From Micromussa lordhowensis (taxonomy: Eukaryota; Cnidaria; Anthozoa; Scleractinia; Lobophylliidae), in assembly GCA_964020085.1 (NCBI GenBank), contig OZ026600.1, forward strand, positions 11,443,348 to 11,507,347: a stretch of DNA of 64,000 nucleotides, in the 5' to 3' direction. The position numbers and the translations under genes are program-made. How positions within the stretch are numbered: position 1 is the stretch's first letter; each line of letters begins with the position of its first letter. Below are positions 46,801 to 59,600 of the stretch, in pieces. The notes under the pieces were generated by a model. That model searched no databases and was not told the origin of the DNA. It worked only from the letters and a program-made list of their open reading frames with translations.

Positions 46801-49800
46801 CACCTAAATCGGCCATTTTCTGAGATTTTGCCAAGGGGGGACCAAGGGAAAATGCTCAAAAAAGTAGGCCGACTATAGGGGCTTCAAAAACACCTTTGCG
46901 CAAATTGCATCATCTCCTAATTGGTATGCGCTTGAAGTGCAATCATAGGAGAACATTTTGCTGCAAACCGCGGCTCCAAAAGTGCCCGTAGAGCCGAGTT
47001 ATGACAAATTTGCCAAGGACACCTAAATCGGCCATTTTCTGAGATTTTGCCAAGTGGAGACCAAGAGAAAATGCTCAAAAAAGTAGGCCGACTATAGGGG
47101 CTTCATAAACACCCTGGCGCAAATTGCATCATCTTCTAATTGGTATGCGCTTGAAGTGCAATCATAGGAACACATTTTGCTGCAAACCGCGGCTCCAAAA
47201 GTGCCCGTAGAGCCGAGTTATGACAACTTTGCCAAGGACACCTAAATCGGCCATTTTCTGAGATTTTGCCAAGGGGGGACCAAGGGAAAATGCTCAAAAA
47301 AGTAGCCTGAATATAGGCGCTTCAAAAACACCATGGCGCAAATTGCATCATCTCCTAATTGCTATGCACTTGAAGTGCAATCATAGGAGAACATTCTGCT
47401 GCAAACCGCGGCTCCAAAAGTGCCCGTAGAGCCGAGTTATGACAAATTTGCCAAGGACACCTAAATCGGCCATTTTCTGAGATTTTGCCAAGGGGGGACC
47501 AAGGGAAAATGCTCAAAAGAGTAGGCCGAATATAGGGGCTTCATAAACACCCTGGCGCAAATTACAACATCTCCTAATTGGTATGCGCTTGAAGTGCAAT
47601 CATAGGAGAACATTTTGCTTCAAACCGCGGCTCCAAAAGTGCCCGTAAAGCGGAGTTATGACAAATTTGCCAAGGACACCTAAATCGGCCATTTTCTGAG
47701 ATTTTGCAAAGGGGGGACCAAGTGAAAATGCTCAAAAAAGTAGGCCGGCTATAGCGGCTTCAAAAACATCCTGGCGCAAATTGCATCATCTCCTAATTGG
47801 TATGCGCTTGAAGTGCAATCATAGGAACACATTTTGCTGCAAACCGCGGCTCCAAAAGTGCCCGTAGAGCCGAGTTATGACAAATTTGCCAAGGACACCT
47901 TAATCGGCCATTTTCTGAGAATTTGCCAAGGGCGGACCAAGGGAAAATGCTCAAAAAAGTAGGCCGACTGTAGGGGCTTCAAAAACACCCTGGCGCAAAT
48001 TACATCATCTTCTAATTGGTATGAGCTTGAAGTGCAATCATAGGACAACATTTTGCTGCAAACCGCGGCTCCAAAAGTGCCCGTAGAGCCGAGTTATGAC
48101 AAATTTGCCAAGGAGACCTAAATCGGCCATTTTCTGAGATTTTGCCAAGGGGAGACCAAGGGAAAATGCTCAAAAAAGTAGGCCGACTATAGGGGCTTCA
48201 AAAACACCTTTGCGCAAATTGCATCATCTCCTAATTGGTATGCGCTTCAAGTGCAATCATAGGAGGACATTTTGCTGCAAACCGCGGCTCCAAAAGTGCC
48301 CGTAGAGCCCAGTTATGACATCTTTGCCAAGGACACCTAAATCGGCCATTTTCTGAGATTTTGCCAAGGGGGGACCAAGGGAAAATGCTCAAAAAAGTAG
48401 GCTGACTATAGGCGCTCCAAAAACACCCTGGCGCAAATTGCATCATCTCCTAATTGCTATGCACTTGAAGTGCAATCATAGGAGAACATTCTGCTGCAAA
48501 CCGCGGCTCCAAAAGTGCCCGTAGAGCCGAGTTATAACAAATTTGCCAAGGACACCTAAATCGGCCATTTTCTAAGATTTTGCCAAGGGGGGACCAAGGG
48601 AAAATGCTCAAAAGAGTAGGCCGAATATAGGGGCTTCATAAACACCCTGGCGCAAATTACGTCATCTCCTAATTGGTATGCGCTTGAAGTGCAATCATAG
48701 GAGAACATTTTGCTTCAAACCGCGGCTCCAAAAGTGCCCGTAAAGCCGAGTTATGACAAATTTGCCAAGGACACCTAAATCGGCCATTTTCTGAGATTTT
48801 GCAAAGGGGGGACCAAGTGAAAATGCTCAAAAAAGTAGGCCGACTATAGCGGCTTCAAAAACACCCTGGCGCAAATTGCATCATCTCCTAATTGGTATGC
48901 GCTTGAAGTGCAATCATAGGAACACATTTTGCTGCAAACCGCGGCTCCAAAAGTGCCCGTATAGCCGAGTTATGACAAATTTGCCAAGGACACCTAAATC
49001 GGCCATTTTCTGAGATTTTGCCAAGGGGGGACCAAGGGAAAAGGCTCAAAAAAGTAGGCCGACTATAGTGGCTTCAAAAACACCCTGGCGCAAATTGCAT
49101 CATCTCCTAATTGGTATGCGCTTAAAGTGCAATCATAGGAGAACATTTTTGCTTAAACCGCGGCTCCAAAAGTGCCCCTAGAGCCGAGTTATGACAAATT
49201 TGCCAAGGACACCTTAATCGGCCATTTTTTGAGAATTTGCCAAGTGGGGACCAAGGGAAAATGCTCAAAAAAGAAGGCCGAATGTAGGGGCATTAAAAAC
49301 ACCCTGGCACAACTTGCATCATCTTCTAATTGGTATGAGCTTGAAGTGCAATCATAGGACAACATTTTGCTGCAAACCGCGGGTCCAAAAGTGCCCGTAG
49401 AGCCGAGTTATGACAAATTTTCCAAGGACACCTAAATCGGCCATTTTCTGAGATTTTGCCAAGGGGGGACCAAGGGAAAATGCTCAAAAAAGTAGGCCGA
49501 CTATAGGGGCTTCAAAAACACCGTGGCGCAAATTGCATCATCTCCTAATTGGTATGCGCTTGAAGTGCAATCATAGGAGAACATTTTGCTGCAAACCGCG
49601 GCTCTAAAAGTGCCCGTAGAGCCGAGTTATGACAAATTTGCCAAGGACACCTAAATCGGCCATTTTCTGAGATTTTGCCAAGTGGGGACCAAGGGAAAAT
49701 GCTCAAAAAAGTAGGCCGACTATAGGGGCTTCATAAACACCTTGGCGCAAATTGCATCATCTCCTAATTGGTATGCGCTTGAAGTGCAATCATAGGAGTA

Positions 49801-50200
49801 CATTTTGCTGCAAACCGCGGCTCCAAAAGTGCCCGTAGAGCCGAGTTATGACAACTTTGCCAAGGACACCTAAATCGGCCATTTTCTGAGATTTTGCCAA
49901 GGGGGGACCAAGGGAAAATGCTCAAAGAAGTAGGCCGATTATAGGGGCTTCATAAACACCCTGGCGCAAATTACATCATCTCCTAATTTAAATGCGCTTA
50001 AAGTGCAATCATAGGAGAACATTTTGCTGCAAACCGCGGGTCCAAAAGTGCCCGTAGAGCCGAGTTATGAGAAATTTGCCAAGGACACCTAAATCGGCCA
50101 TTTTCTGAGATTTTGCAAAGGGGGGACCAAGGGAAAATGTTCAAAAAGGTAGGCCGACTGTAGGGGCTTCAAAGACACCCTGGCGCAAATTCCATCATCT
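43800..50200 (+). repeat. Satellite B domain with 4.4-4.8 kb repeated segments
   Basis: The gcccgtatagccgag variant occurs at 44138 and 48956, 4,818 bp (22 monomers) apart. The ggccattttttgagaatttg variant with ggggcattaaaaac occurs at 44,840-44,915 and 49,220-49,295, 4,380 bp (20 monomers) apart. Q-R modules lie at 47616 and 48711. P-like monomers from here on (45,000; 46,100) keep cgcagctccaaaaatg but have cccgtagag in place of the cccgtgaag found between 7.8 and 42.2 kb. The region ends with a monomer carrying ggagtacatttt (49,795), also seen at 60,299. Confidence 0.7.
44930..46640 (+). repeat. Block repeated about 5,256 bp downstream (copy 1)
   Basis: The gcgcaaataacatcatctcc variant with gtgcccctagagcc (45,801-45,900), the following P-like monomer (46,090-46,140), ggggcttaataaacacc (46,221) and ggtctgcgcttg (46,485) recur downstream. 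Offsets are 4,818 bp at the first marker and 5,256 bp at the others. The 438-bp difference is exactly the dimer duplicated in copy 2. Confidence 0.8.
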
Positions 50201-51870
50201 CCTAATTGGTATGCGCTTGAAGTGCAATCATAGGAACACATTTTGCTGCAAACCGCGGCTCCAAAACTGCCCGTAGAGCCGAGTTATTACAAATTTGCCA
50301 AGGACACCTAAATCGGCCATTTTCTGAGATTTTGCCAAGGGGGGACCAAGGGAAAATGCTCAAAAAACTAGGCCGACTATAGGGGCTTCAAAAACACCTT
50401 TGCGCAAATTGCATCATCTCCTAATTGGTATGCGCTTGAAGTGCAATCATAGGAGAACATTTTGCTGCAAACCGCGGCTCCAAAAGTGCCCGTAGAGCCG
50501 AGTTATGACAAATTTGCCAAGGACACCTAAATCGGCCATTTTCTGAGATTTTGCCAAGTGGAGACCAAGAGAAAATGCTCAAAAAAGTAGGCCGACTATA
50601 GGGGCTTCATAAACACCCTGGCGCAAATAACATCATCTCCTAATTTGTATGCGCTTGAAGTGCAATCATAGGAGAACATTTTGCTGCAAACCGCGGCTCC
50701 AAAAGTGCCCCTAGAGCCGAGTTATGACAAATTTGCCAAGGACACCTAAATCGGCCATTTTCTGAGATTTTGCCAAGTGGAGACCAAGAGAAAATGCTCA
50801 AAAAAGTAGGCCGACTATAGGGGCTTCATAAACACCCTGGCGCAAATTGCATCATCTCCTAATTGGTATGCGCTTAAAGTGCAATCATAGGAAAACATTT
50901 TGTTGCAAACCGCAGCTCCAAAAATGCCCGTAGAGCCGAGTTATGACAAATTTGCCAAGGACACCTAAATCGGCCATTTTCTGAGATTTTGCCAAGTGGA
51001 GACCAAGAGAAAATGCTCAAAAAAGTAGGCCGACTATAGGGGCTTCATAAACACCCTGGCGCAAATAACATCATCTCCTAATTTGTATGCGCTTGAAGTG
51101 CAATCATAGGAGAACATTTTGCTGCAAACCGCGGCTCCAAAAGTGCCCCTAGAGCCGAGTTATGACAAATTTGCCAAGGACACCTAAATCGGCCATTTTC
51201 TGAGATTTTGCCAAGTGGAGACCAAGAGAAAATGCTCAAAAAAGTAGGCCGAATATAGGGGCTTCATAAACACCCTGGCGCAAATTGCATCATCTCCTAA
51301 TTGGTATGCGCTTAAAGTGCAATCATAGGAAAACATTTTGTTGCAAACCGCAGCTCCAAAAATGCCCGTAGAGCCGAGTTATGACAACTTTGCCAAGGAC
51401 ACCTAAATCGGCCATTTTCTGAGATTTTGCCAAGGGGGGACCAAGGGAAAATGCTCAAAAAAGTAGGCCGACTATAGGGGCTTAATAAACACCCTGGCGC
51501 AAATTACATCATCTCCTAATTTGTATGCGCTTGAAGTGCAATCATAGGAGAACATTTTGCTGCAAACCGCGGCTCCAAAAGTGCCCGTAGAGCCGAGTTA
51601 TGACAAATTTGCCAAGGACACCTAAATCGGCCATTTTCTGAGATTTTGCCAAGGGGGGACCAAGGGAAAATGCTCAAAAAAGTAGGCCGACTATAGGGGC
51701 TTCAAAAACACCCTTGCGCAAATTGCATCATCTCTTAATTGGTCTGCGCTTGAAGTGCAATCATAGGGGAACATTTTGCTGGAAACCGCGGCTCCAAAAG
51801 TGCCCGTAGAGCCGAGTTATGACAAATTTGCCAAGGACACCTAAATCGGCCATTTTCTGAGATTTTGCCA
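50200..51870 (+). repeat. Block repeated from upstream (copy 2) with a 438-bp dimer duplication
   Basis: This block matches 45.4-46.6 kb but has an additional dimer. The gtgcccctagagcc monomer appears at 50705 and 51143, and the P-like cgcagctcc monomer at about 50,911 and 51,349, both exactly 438 bp apart. The remaining markers (cttaataaacacc at 51481, ggtctgcgcttg at 51741) fit the 5,256-bp offset. The duplicated pair therefore arose after the larger duplication. A change to ggccgaatat near 51,250 separates the two dimers. Confidence 0.82.
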
Positions 51871-54180
51871 AGGGGGGACCAAGGGAAAATGCTCAAAAAA
51901 GTAGGCCGACTATAGGGGCTTCATAAAAACCCTGGTGCAAATTGCATCATCTCCTAATTGGTATGCGCTTGAAGTGCAATCATAGGAGAACATTTTGCTG
52001 CAAACCGCGGCTCCAAAAGTGCCCGTAGAGCCGAGTTATGACAAATTTGCCAAAGACACCTTAATCGGCCATTTTCTGAGAATTTGCCAAGGGCGGACCA
52101 AGGGAAAATGCTTAAAAAAGTAGGCCGACTGTAGGGGCTTCAAAAACACTCTGGCGCAAATTGCATCATGTTTTAATTGGTATGAGCTTGATGTGCAATC
52201 ATAGGACAACATTTTGCTGCAAACCGCGGGTCCAAAAGTGCCCGTAGAGCCGAGTTATGACAAATTTGCCAAGGACACCTTAATCGGCCATTTTCTGAGA
52301 ATTTGCCAAGGGGAGACCAAGGGAAAATGCTCAAAAAAGTAGGCCGACTGTAGGGGCTTCAAAAACACCCTGGCGCAAATTCCATCATCTCCTAATTGGT
52401 ATGCGCTTGAAGTGCAATCATAGGAACACATTTTGCTGCAAACCGCGGCTCCAAAAGTGCCCGTAGAGCCGAGTTATGACAAATTTGCCAAGGACACCTA
52501 AATCGGCCATTTTCTGAGATTTTGCCAAGGGGGGACCAAGGGAAAATGCTCAAAAAAGTAGGCCGACTATAGGGGCTTCAAAAACACCTTTGCGCAAATT
52601 GCATCATCTCCTGATTGGTATGCGCTTGAAGTGCAATCATAGGAGAACATTTTGCTGCAAACCGCGGCTCCAAAAGTGCCCGTAGAGCCGAGTTATGACA
52701 AATTTGCCAAGGACACCTAAATCGGCCATTTTCTGAGATTTTGCCAAGTGGAGACCAAGAGAAAATGCTCAAAAAAGTAGGCCGACTATAGGGGCTTCAT
52801 AAACACCCTGGCGCAAATTGCATCATCTTCTAATTGGTATGCTCTTGAAGTGCAATCATAGGAACACATTTTGCTGCAAACCGCGGCTCCAAAAGTGCCC
52901 GTAGAGCCGAGTTATGACAACTTTGCCAAGGACACCTAAATCGGCCATTTTCTGAGATTTTGCCAAGGGGGGACCAAGGGAAAATGCTCAAAAAAGTAGG
53001 CCGACTATAGGGGCTTCATAAACACCCTGGCGCAAATTGCATCATCTCCTAATTGGTATGCGCTTGAAGTGCAATCATAGGAGAACATTTTGCTGCAAAC
53101 CGCGGCTCCAAAAGTGCCCGTAGAGCCGAGTTATGACAAATTTGCCAAGGACACCTTAATCGGCCATTTTCTGAGAATTTGCCAAGGGCGGACCAAGGGA
53201 AAATGCTCAAAAAAGTAGGCCGACTGTAGGGGCTTGAAAAACACCCTGGCGCAATTTGCATCATCTTCTAAGTGGTATGAGCTTGAAGTGCAATCATAGG
53301 ACAACATGTTGCTGCAAACCGCGGCTCTAAAAGTGCCCGTAGAGCCGAGTTATGACAAATTTGCCAAGGACACCTAAATCGGCCATTTTCTGAGATTTTG
53401 CCAAGGGGAGACCAAGGGAAAATGCTCAAAAAAGTAGGCCGACTATAGGGGCTTCAAAAACACCTTTGCGCAAATTGCATCATCCCCTAATTGGCATGCG
53501 CTTGAAGTGCAATCATAGGAACACATTTTGCTGCAAACCGCGGCTCCAAAAGTGCCCGTAGAGCCCAGTTATGACAACTTTGCCAAGGACCTCTAAATCG
53601 GCCATTTTCTGAGATTTTGCCAAGGGGGGACCAAGGGAAAATGCTCAAAAAAGTAGGCCGAATATAGGGGCTTCATAAACACCCTGGCGCAAATTGCATC
53701 ATCTCCTAATTGGTATGCGCTTGAAGTGCAATTATAGGAGAACATTTTGCTGCAAACCGCGGCTCCAAAAGTGCCCGTAGAGCCGAGTTATGACAAATTT
53801 GCCAAGGACACCTTAATCGGCCATTTTCTGAGAATTTGCCAAGTGGGGACCAAGGGAAAATGCTCAAAAAAGTAGGCCGACTGTAGGGGCTTCAAAAACA
53901 CCCTGGCGCAAATTCCATCATCTCCTAATTGGTATGCGCTTGAAGTGCAATCATAGGAACACATTTTGCTGCAAACCGCGGCTCCAAAAGTGCCCGTAGA
54001 GCCGAGTTATGACAAATTTGCCAAGGACACCTAAATCGGCCATTTTCTGAGATTTTGCCAAGGGGGGACCAAGGGAAAATGCTCAAAAAAGTAGGCCGAC
54101 TATAGGGGCTTCAAAAACACCTTTGCGCAAATTGCATCATCTCCTAATTGGTATGCGCTTGAAGTGCAATCATAGGAGAA
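51870..54180 (+). repeat. Satellite B block with later relatives at 57.0, 60.3 and 62.1 kb
   Basis: The ggacaacatgttgctgc monomer at about 53,300 and the cccctaattggcatgcgc monomer that follows it two units later recur with catg at 57677, 60962 and 62714. Offsets are 4,372, 3,285 and 1,752 bp. The block also holds ctcctgattggtatgc (52,608), repeated at 59,608, exactly 7,000 bp away. That is 32 monomers minus 8 bases, and the missing bases are accounted for by small deletions in the three-monomer array between them. Confidence 0.78.
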
Positions 54181-56668
54181 CATTTTGCTGCAAACCGCGG
54201 CTCCAAAAGTGCCCGTAGAGCCGAGTTATGACAAATTTGCCAAGGACACCTAAATCGGCCATTTTCTGAGATTTTGCCAAGTGGAGACCAAGAGAAAATG
54301 CTCAAAAAAGTAGGCCGACTATAGGGGCTTCATAAACACCCTGGCGCAAATTGCATCATCTTCTAATTGGTATGCGCTTGAAGTGCAATTAGGAAAACAT
54401 TTTGTTGCAAACCGCAGCTCCAAAAGTGCCCATAGAGCCGAGTTATGACAAATTTGCCAAGGACACCTTAATCGGCCATTTTCTGAGAATTTGCCAAGGG
54501 CGGACCAAGGGAAAATGCTCAAAAAAGTAGGCCGACTGTAGGGGCTTCAAAAACACCCTGGCGCAAATTGCATCATGTTTTAATTGGTATGAGCTTAAAG
54601 TGCAATCACAGGACAACATTTTGCTGCAAACCGCGGGTCCAAAAGTGCCCGTAGAGCCGAGTTATGACAAATTTGCCAAGGACACCTTAATCGGCCATTT
54701 TCTGAGATTTTGCCAAGGGGGGACCAAGGGAAAATGCTCAAAAAAGTAGGCGACTGTAGGGGCTTCAAAAACACCTTTGCGCAAATTGCATCATCTTTTA
54801 ATTGGTATGAGCTTGAAGTGCAATCATAGGACAACATTTTGCTGCAAACCGCGGCTCCAAAAGTGCCCGTAGAGCCGAGTTATGACAAATTTGCCAAGGA
54901 CACCTAAATCGGCCATTTTCTGAGATTTTGCCAAGTGGAGACCAAGAGAAAATGCTCAAAAAAGTAGGCTGACTATAGGGGCTTCATAAACACCCTGGCG
55001 CAAATTGCATCATCTTCTAATTGGTATGCGCTTGAAGTGAAATTAGGAAAACATTTTGTTGCAAACCGCAGCTCCAAAAGTGCCCATAGAGCCGAGTTAT
55101 GACAAATTTGCCAAGGACACCTTAATCGGCCATTTTCTGAGAATTTGCCAAGGGCGGACCAAGGGAAAATGCTCAAAAAAGTAGGCCGACTGTAGGGGCT
55201 TCAAAAACACCCTGGCGCAAATTGCATCATGTTTTAATTGGTATGAGCTTAAAGTGCAATCATAGGACAACATTTTGCTGCAAACCGCGGGTCCAAAAGT
55301 GCCCGTAGAGCCGAGTTATGACAAATTTGCCAAGGACACCTTAATCGGACATTTTCTGAGATTTTGCCAAGGGGGGACCAAGGGAAAATGCTCAAAAAAG
55401 TAGGCGACTGTAGGGGCTTCAAAAACACCTTTGCGCAAATTGCATCATCTTTTAATTGGTATGAGCTTGAAGTGCAATCATAGGACAACATTTTGCTGCA
55501 AACCGCGGCTCCAAAAGTGCCCGTAGAGCCGAGTTATGACAAATTTGCCAAGGACACCTAAATCGGCCATTTTCTGAGATTTTGCCAAGTGGAGACCAAG
55601 AGAAAATGCTCAAAAAAGTAGGCCGACTATAGGGGCTTCATAAACACCCTGGCGCAAATTGCATCATCTTCTAATTGGTATGCGCTTGAAGTGCAATCAT
55701 AGGAACACATTTTGCTGCAAACCGCGGCTCCAAAAGTGCCCATAGAGCCGAGTTATGACAAATTTGCCAAGGACACCTTAATCGGCCATTTTCTGAGAAT
55801 TTGCCAAGGGCGGACCAAGGGAAAATGCTCAAAAAAGTAGGCCGACTGTAGGGGCTTCAAAAACACCCTGGCGCAAATTGCATCATGTTTTAATTGGTAT
55901 GAGCTTAAAGTGCAATCATAGGACAACATTTTGCTGCAAACCGCGGGTCCAAAAGTGCCCGTAGAGCCGAGTTATGACAAATTTGCCAAGGACACCTTAA
56001 TCGGCCATTTTCTGAGATTTTGCCAAGGGGGGACCAAGGGAAAATGCTCAAAAAAGTAGGCGACTGTAGGGGCTTCAAAAACACCTTTGCGCAAATTGCA
56101 TCATCTTTTAATTGGTATGAGCTTGAAGTGCAATCATAGGACAACATTTTGCTGCAAACCGCGGCTCCAAAAGTGCCCGTAGAGCCGAGTTATGACAAAT
56201 TTGCCAAGGAACCTAAATCGGCCATTTTCTGAGATTTTGCCAAGTGGAGACCAAGAGAAAATGCTCAAAAAAGTAGGCCGACTATAGGGGCTTCATAAAC
56301 ACCCTGGCGCAAATTGCATCATCTTCTAATTGGTATGCGCTTGAAGTGCAATCATAGGAACACATTTTGCTGCAAACCGCGGCTCCAAAAGTGCCCATAG
56401 AGCCGAGTTATGACAAATTTGCCAAGGACACCTTAATCGGCCATTTTCTGAGAATTTGCCAAGGGCGGACCAAGGGAAAATGCTCAAAAAAGTAGGCCGA
56501 CTGTAGGGGCTTCAAAAACACCCTGGCGCAAATTGCATCATGTTTTAATTGGTATGAGCTTAAAGTGCAATCATAGGACAACATTTTGCTGCAAACCGCG
56601 GGTCCAAAAGTGCCCGTAGAGCCGAGTTATGACAAATTTGCCAAGGACACCTTAATCGGCCATTTTCT
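54180..56668 (+). repeat. Three-monomer (about 655-bp) higher-order array, about 3.8 copies
   Basis: The cccatagagccgag monomer occurs with cat at 54431, 55085, 55741 and 56396, giving units of 654, 656 and 655 bp. Each unit has three distinguishable monomers: one with catgttttaattgg followed by gcttaaagtg and cgcgggtcc, one with catcttttaattggtatgagc, and one with the gtggagaccaagag change followed by catcttctaattggtatgcgc. The shortfall from 657 bp is explained by a 1-base loss in gtaggcgactg (54,747; 55,401; 56,057), a 2-base loss in gaattaggaaaac-type copies (54,388; 55,041) and a 1-base loss in ccaaggaacc (56,205). The array ends where gagattttg becomes gagaatttgccaagtgggg near 56,668. 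Confidence 0.9.
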
Positions 56669-59600
56669 GAGAATTTGCCAAGTGGGGACCAAGGGAAAAT
56701 GCTCAAAAAAGTAGGCCGACTGTAGGGGCTTCAAAAACACCCTGGCGCAAATTCCATCATCTCCTAATTGGTATGCGCTTGAAGTGCAATCATAGGAACA
56801 CATTTTGCTGCAAACCGCGGCTCCAAAAGTGCCGGTAGAGCCGAGTTATGACAAATTTGCCAAGGACACCTAAATCGGCCATTTTCTGAGATTTTGCCAA
56901 GGGGGGACCAAGGGAAAATGCTCAAAAAAGTAGGCCGACTATAGGGGCTTCAAAAACACCTTTGCGCAAATTGCATCATCTCCTAATTGGTATGCGCTTG
57001 AAGTGCAATCATAGGAGAACATTTTGCTGCAAACCGCGGCTCCAAAAGTGCCCGTAGAGCCGAGTTATGACAAATTTGCCAAGGACACCTAAATCGGCCA
57101 TTTTCTGAGATTTTGCCAAGTGGAGACCAAGAGAAAATGCTCAAAAAAGTAGGCCGACTATAGGGGCTTCATAAACACCCTGGCGCAAATTGCATCATCT
57201 TCTTATTGGTATGCGCTTGAAGTGCAATCATAGGAACACATTTTGCTGCAAACCGCGGCTCCAAAAGTGCCCGTAGAGCCGAGTTATGACAACTTTGCCA
57301 AGGACACCTAAATCGGCCATTTTCTGAGATTTTGCCAAGGGGGGACCAAGGGAAAATGCTCAAAAAAGTAGGCCGACTATAGGGGCTTCATAAACACCCT
57401 GGCGCAAATTGCATCATCTCCTAATTGGTATGCGCTTGAAGTGCAATCATAGGAGAACATTTTGCTGCAAACCGCGGCTCCAAAAGTGCCCGTAGAGCCG
57501 AGTTATGACAAATTTGCCAAGGACACCTTAATCGGCCATTTTCTGAGAATTTGCCAAGGGCGGACCAAGGGAAAATGCTCAGAAAAGTAGGCCGACTGTA
57601 GGGGCTTCAAAAACACCCTGGCGCAATTTGCATCATCTTCTAATTGGTATGAGCTTGAAGTGCAATCATAGGACAACATGTTGCTGCAAACCGCGGCTCC
57701 AAAAGTGCCCGTAGAGCCGAGTTATGACAAATTTGCCAAGGACACCTAAATCGGCCATTTTCTGAGATTTTGCCAAGGGGAGACCAAGGGAAAATGCTCA
57801 AAAAAGTAGGCCGACTATAGGGGCTTCAAAAACACCTTTGCGCAAATTGCATCATCCCCTAATTGGCATGCGCTTGAAGTGCAATCATAGGAACACATTT
57901 TGCTGCAAACCGCGGCTCCAAAAGTGCCCGTAGAGCCCAGTTATGACAACTTTGCCAAGGACACCTAAATCGGCCATTTTCTGAGATTTTGCCAAGGGGG
58001 GACCAAGGGAAAATGCTCAAAAAAGTAGGCCGAATATAGGGGCTTCATAAACACCCTGGCGCAAATTGCATCATCTCCTAATTGGTATGCGCTTGAAGTG
58101 CAATTATAGGAGAACATTTTGCTGCAAACCGCGGCTCCAAAAGTGCCCGTAGAGCCGAGTTATGACAAATTTGCCAAGGACACCTTAATCGGCCATTTTC
58201 TGAGAATTTGCCAAGTGGGGACCAAGGGAAAATGCTCAAAAAAGTAGGCCGACTGTAGGGGCTTCAAAAACACCCTGGCGCAAATTCCATCATCTCCTAA
58301 TTGGTATGCGCTTGAAGTGCAATCATAGGAACACATTTTGCTGCAAACCGCGGCTCCAAAAGTGCCCGTAGAGCCGAGTTATGACAAATTTGCCAAGGAC
58401 ACCTTAATCGGCCATTTTCTGAGAATTTGCCAAGTGGGGACCAAGGGAAAATGCTCAAAAAAGTAGGCCGACTATAGGGGCTTCAAAAACACCTTTGCGC
58501 AAATTGCATCATCTCCTAATTGGTATGCGCTTGAAGTGCAATCATAGGAGAACATTTTGCTGCAAACCGCGGCTCCAAAAGTGCCCGTAGAGCCGAGTTA
58601 TGACAAATTTGCCAAGGACACCTAAATCGGCCATTTTCTGAGATTTTGCCAAGTGGAGACCAAGAGAAAATGCTCAAAAAAGTAGGCCGACTATAGGGGC
58701 TTCATAAACACCCTGACGCAAATTGCATCATCTCCTAATTGGTATGCGCTTGAAGTGCAATCATAGGAACACATTTTGCTGCAAACCGCGGCTCCAAAAG
58801 TGCCCATAGAGCCGAGTTATGACAAATTTGCCAAGGACACCTTAATCGGCCATTTTCTGAGAATTTGCCAAGGGCGGACCAAGGGAAAATGCTCAAAAAA
58901 GTAGGCCGACTGTAGGGGCTTCAAAAACACCCTGGCGCAAATTGCATCATGTTTTAATTGGTATGAGCTTAAAGTGCAATCATAGGACAACATTTTGCTG
59001 CAAACCGCGGGTCCAAAAGTGCCCGTAGAGCCGAGTTATGACAAATTTGCCAAGGACACCTTAATCGGCCATTTTCTGAGAATTTGCCAAGGGGGGACCA
59101 AGGGAAAATGCTCAAAAAAGTAGGCCGACTGTAGGGGCTTCAAAAACACCTTTGCGCAAATTGCATCATCTTCTAATTGGTATGAGCTTGAAGTGCAATC
59201 ATAGGACAACATTTTGCTGCAAACCGCGGCTCCAAAAGTGCCCGTAGAGCCGAGTTATGACAAATTTGCCAAGGACACCTTAATCGGCCATTTTCTGAGA
59301 ATTTGCCAAGTGGGGACCAAGGGAAAATGCTCAAAAAAGTAGGCCGACTGTAGGGGCTTCAAAAACACCCTGGCGCAAATTGCATCATCTCCTAATTGGT
59401 ATGCGCTTGAAGTGCAATCATAGGAACACATTTTGCTGCAAACCGCGGCTCCAAAAGTGCCCGTAGAGCCGAGTTATGACAAATTTGCCAAGGACACCTA
59501 AATCGGCCATTTTCTGAGATTTTGCCAAGGGGGGACCAAGGGAAAATGCTCAAAAAAGTAGACCGACTATAGGGGCTTCAAAAACACCTTTGCGCAAATT

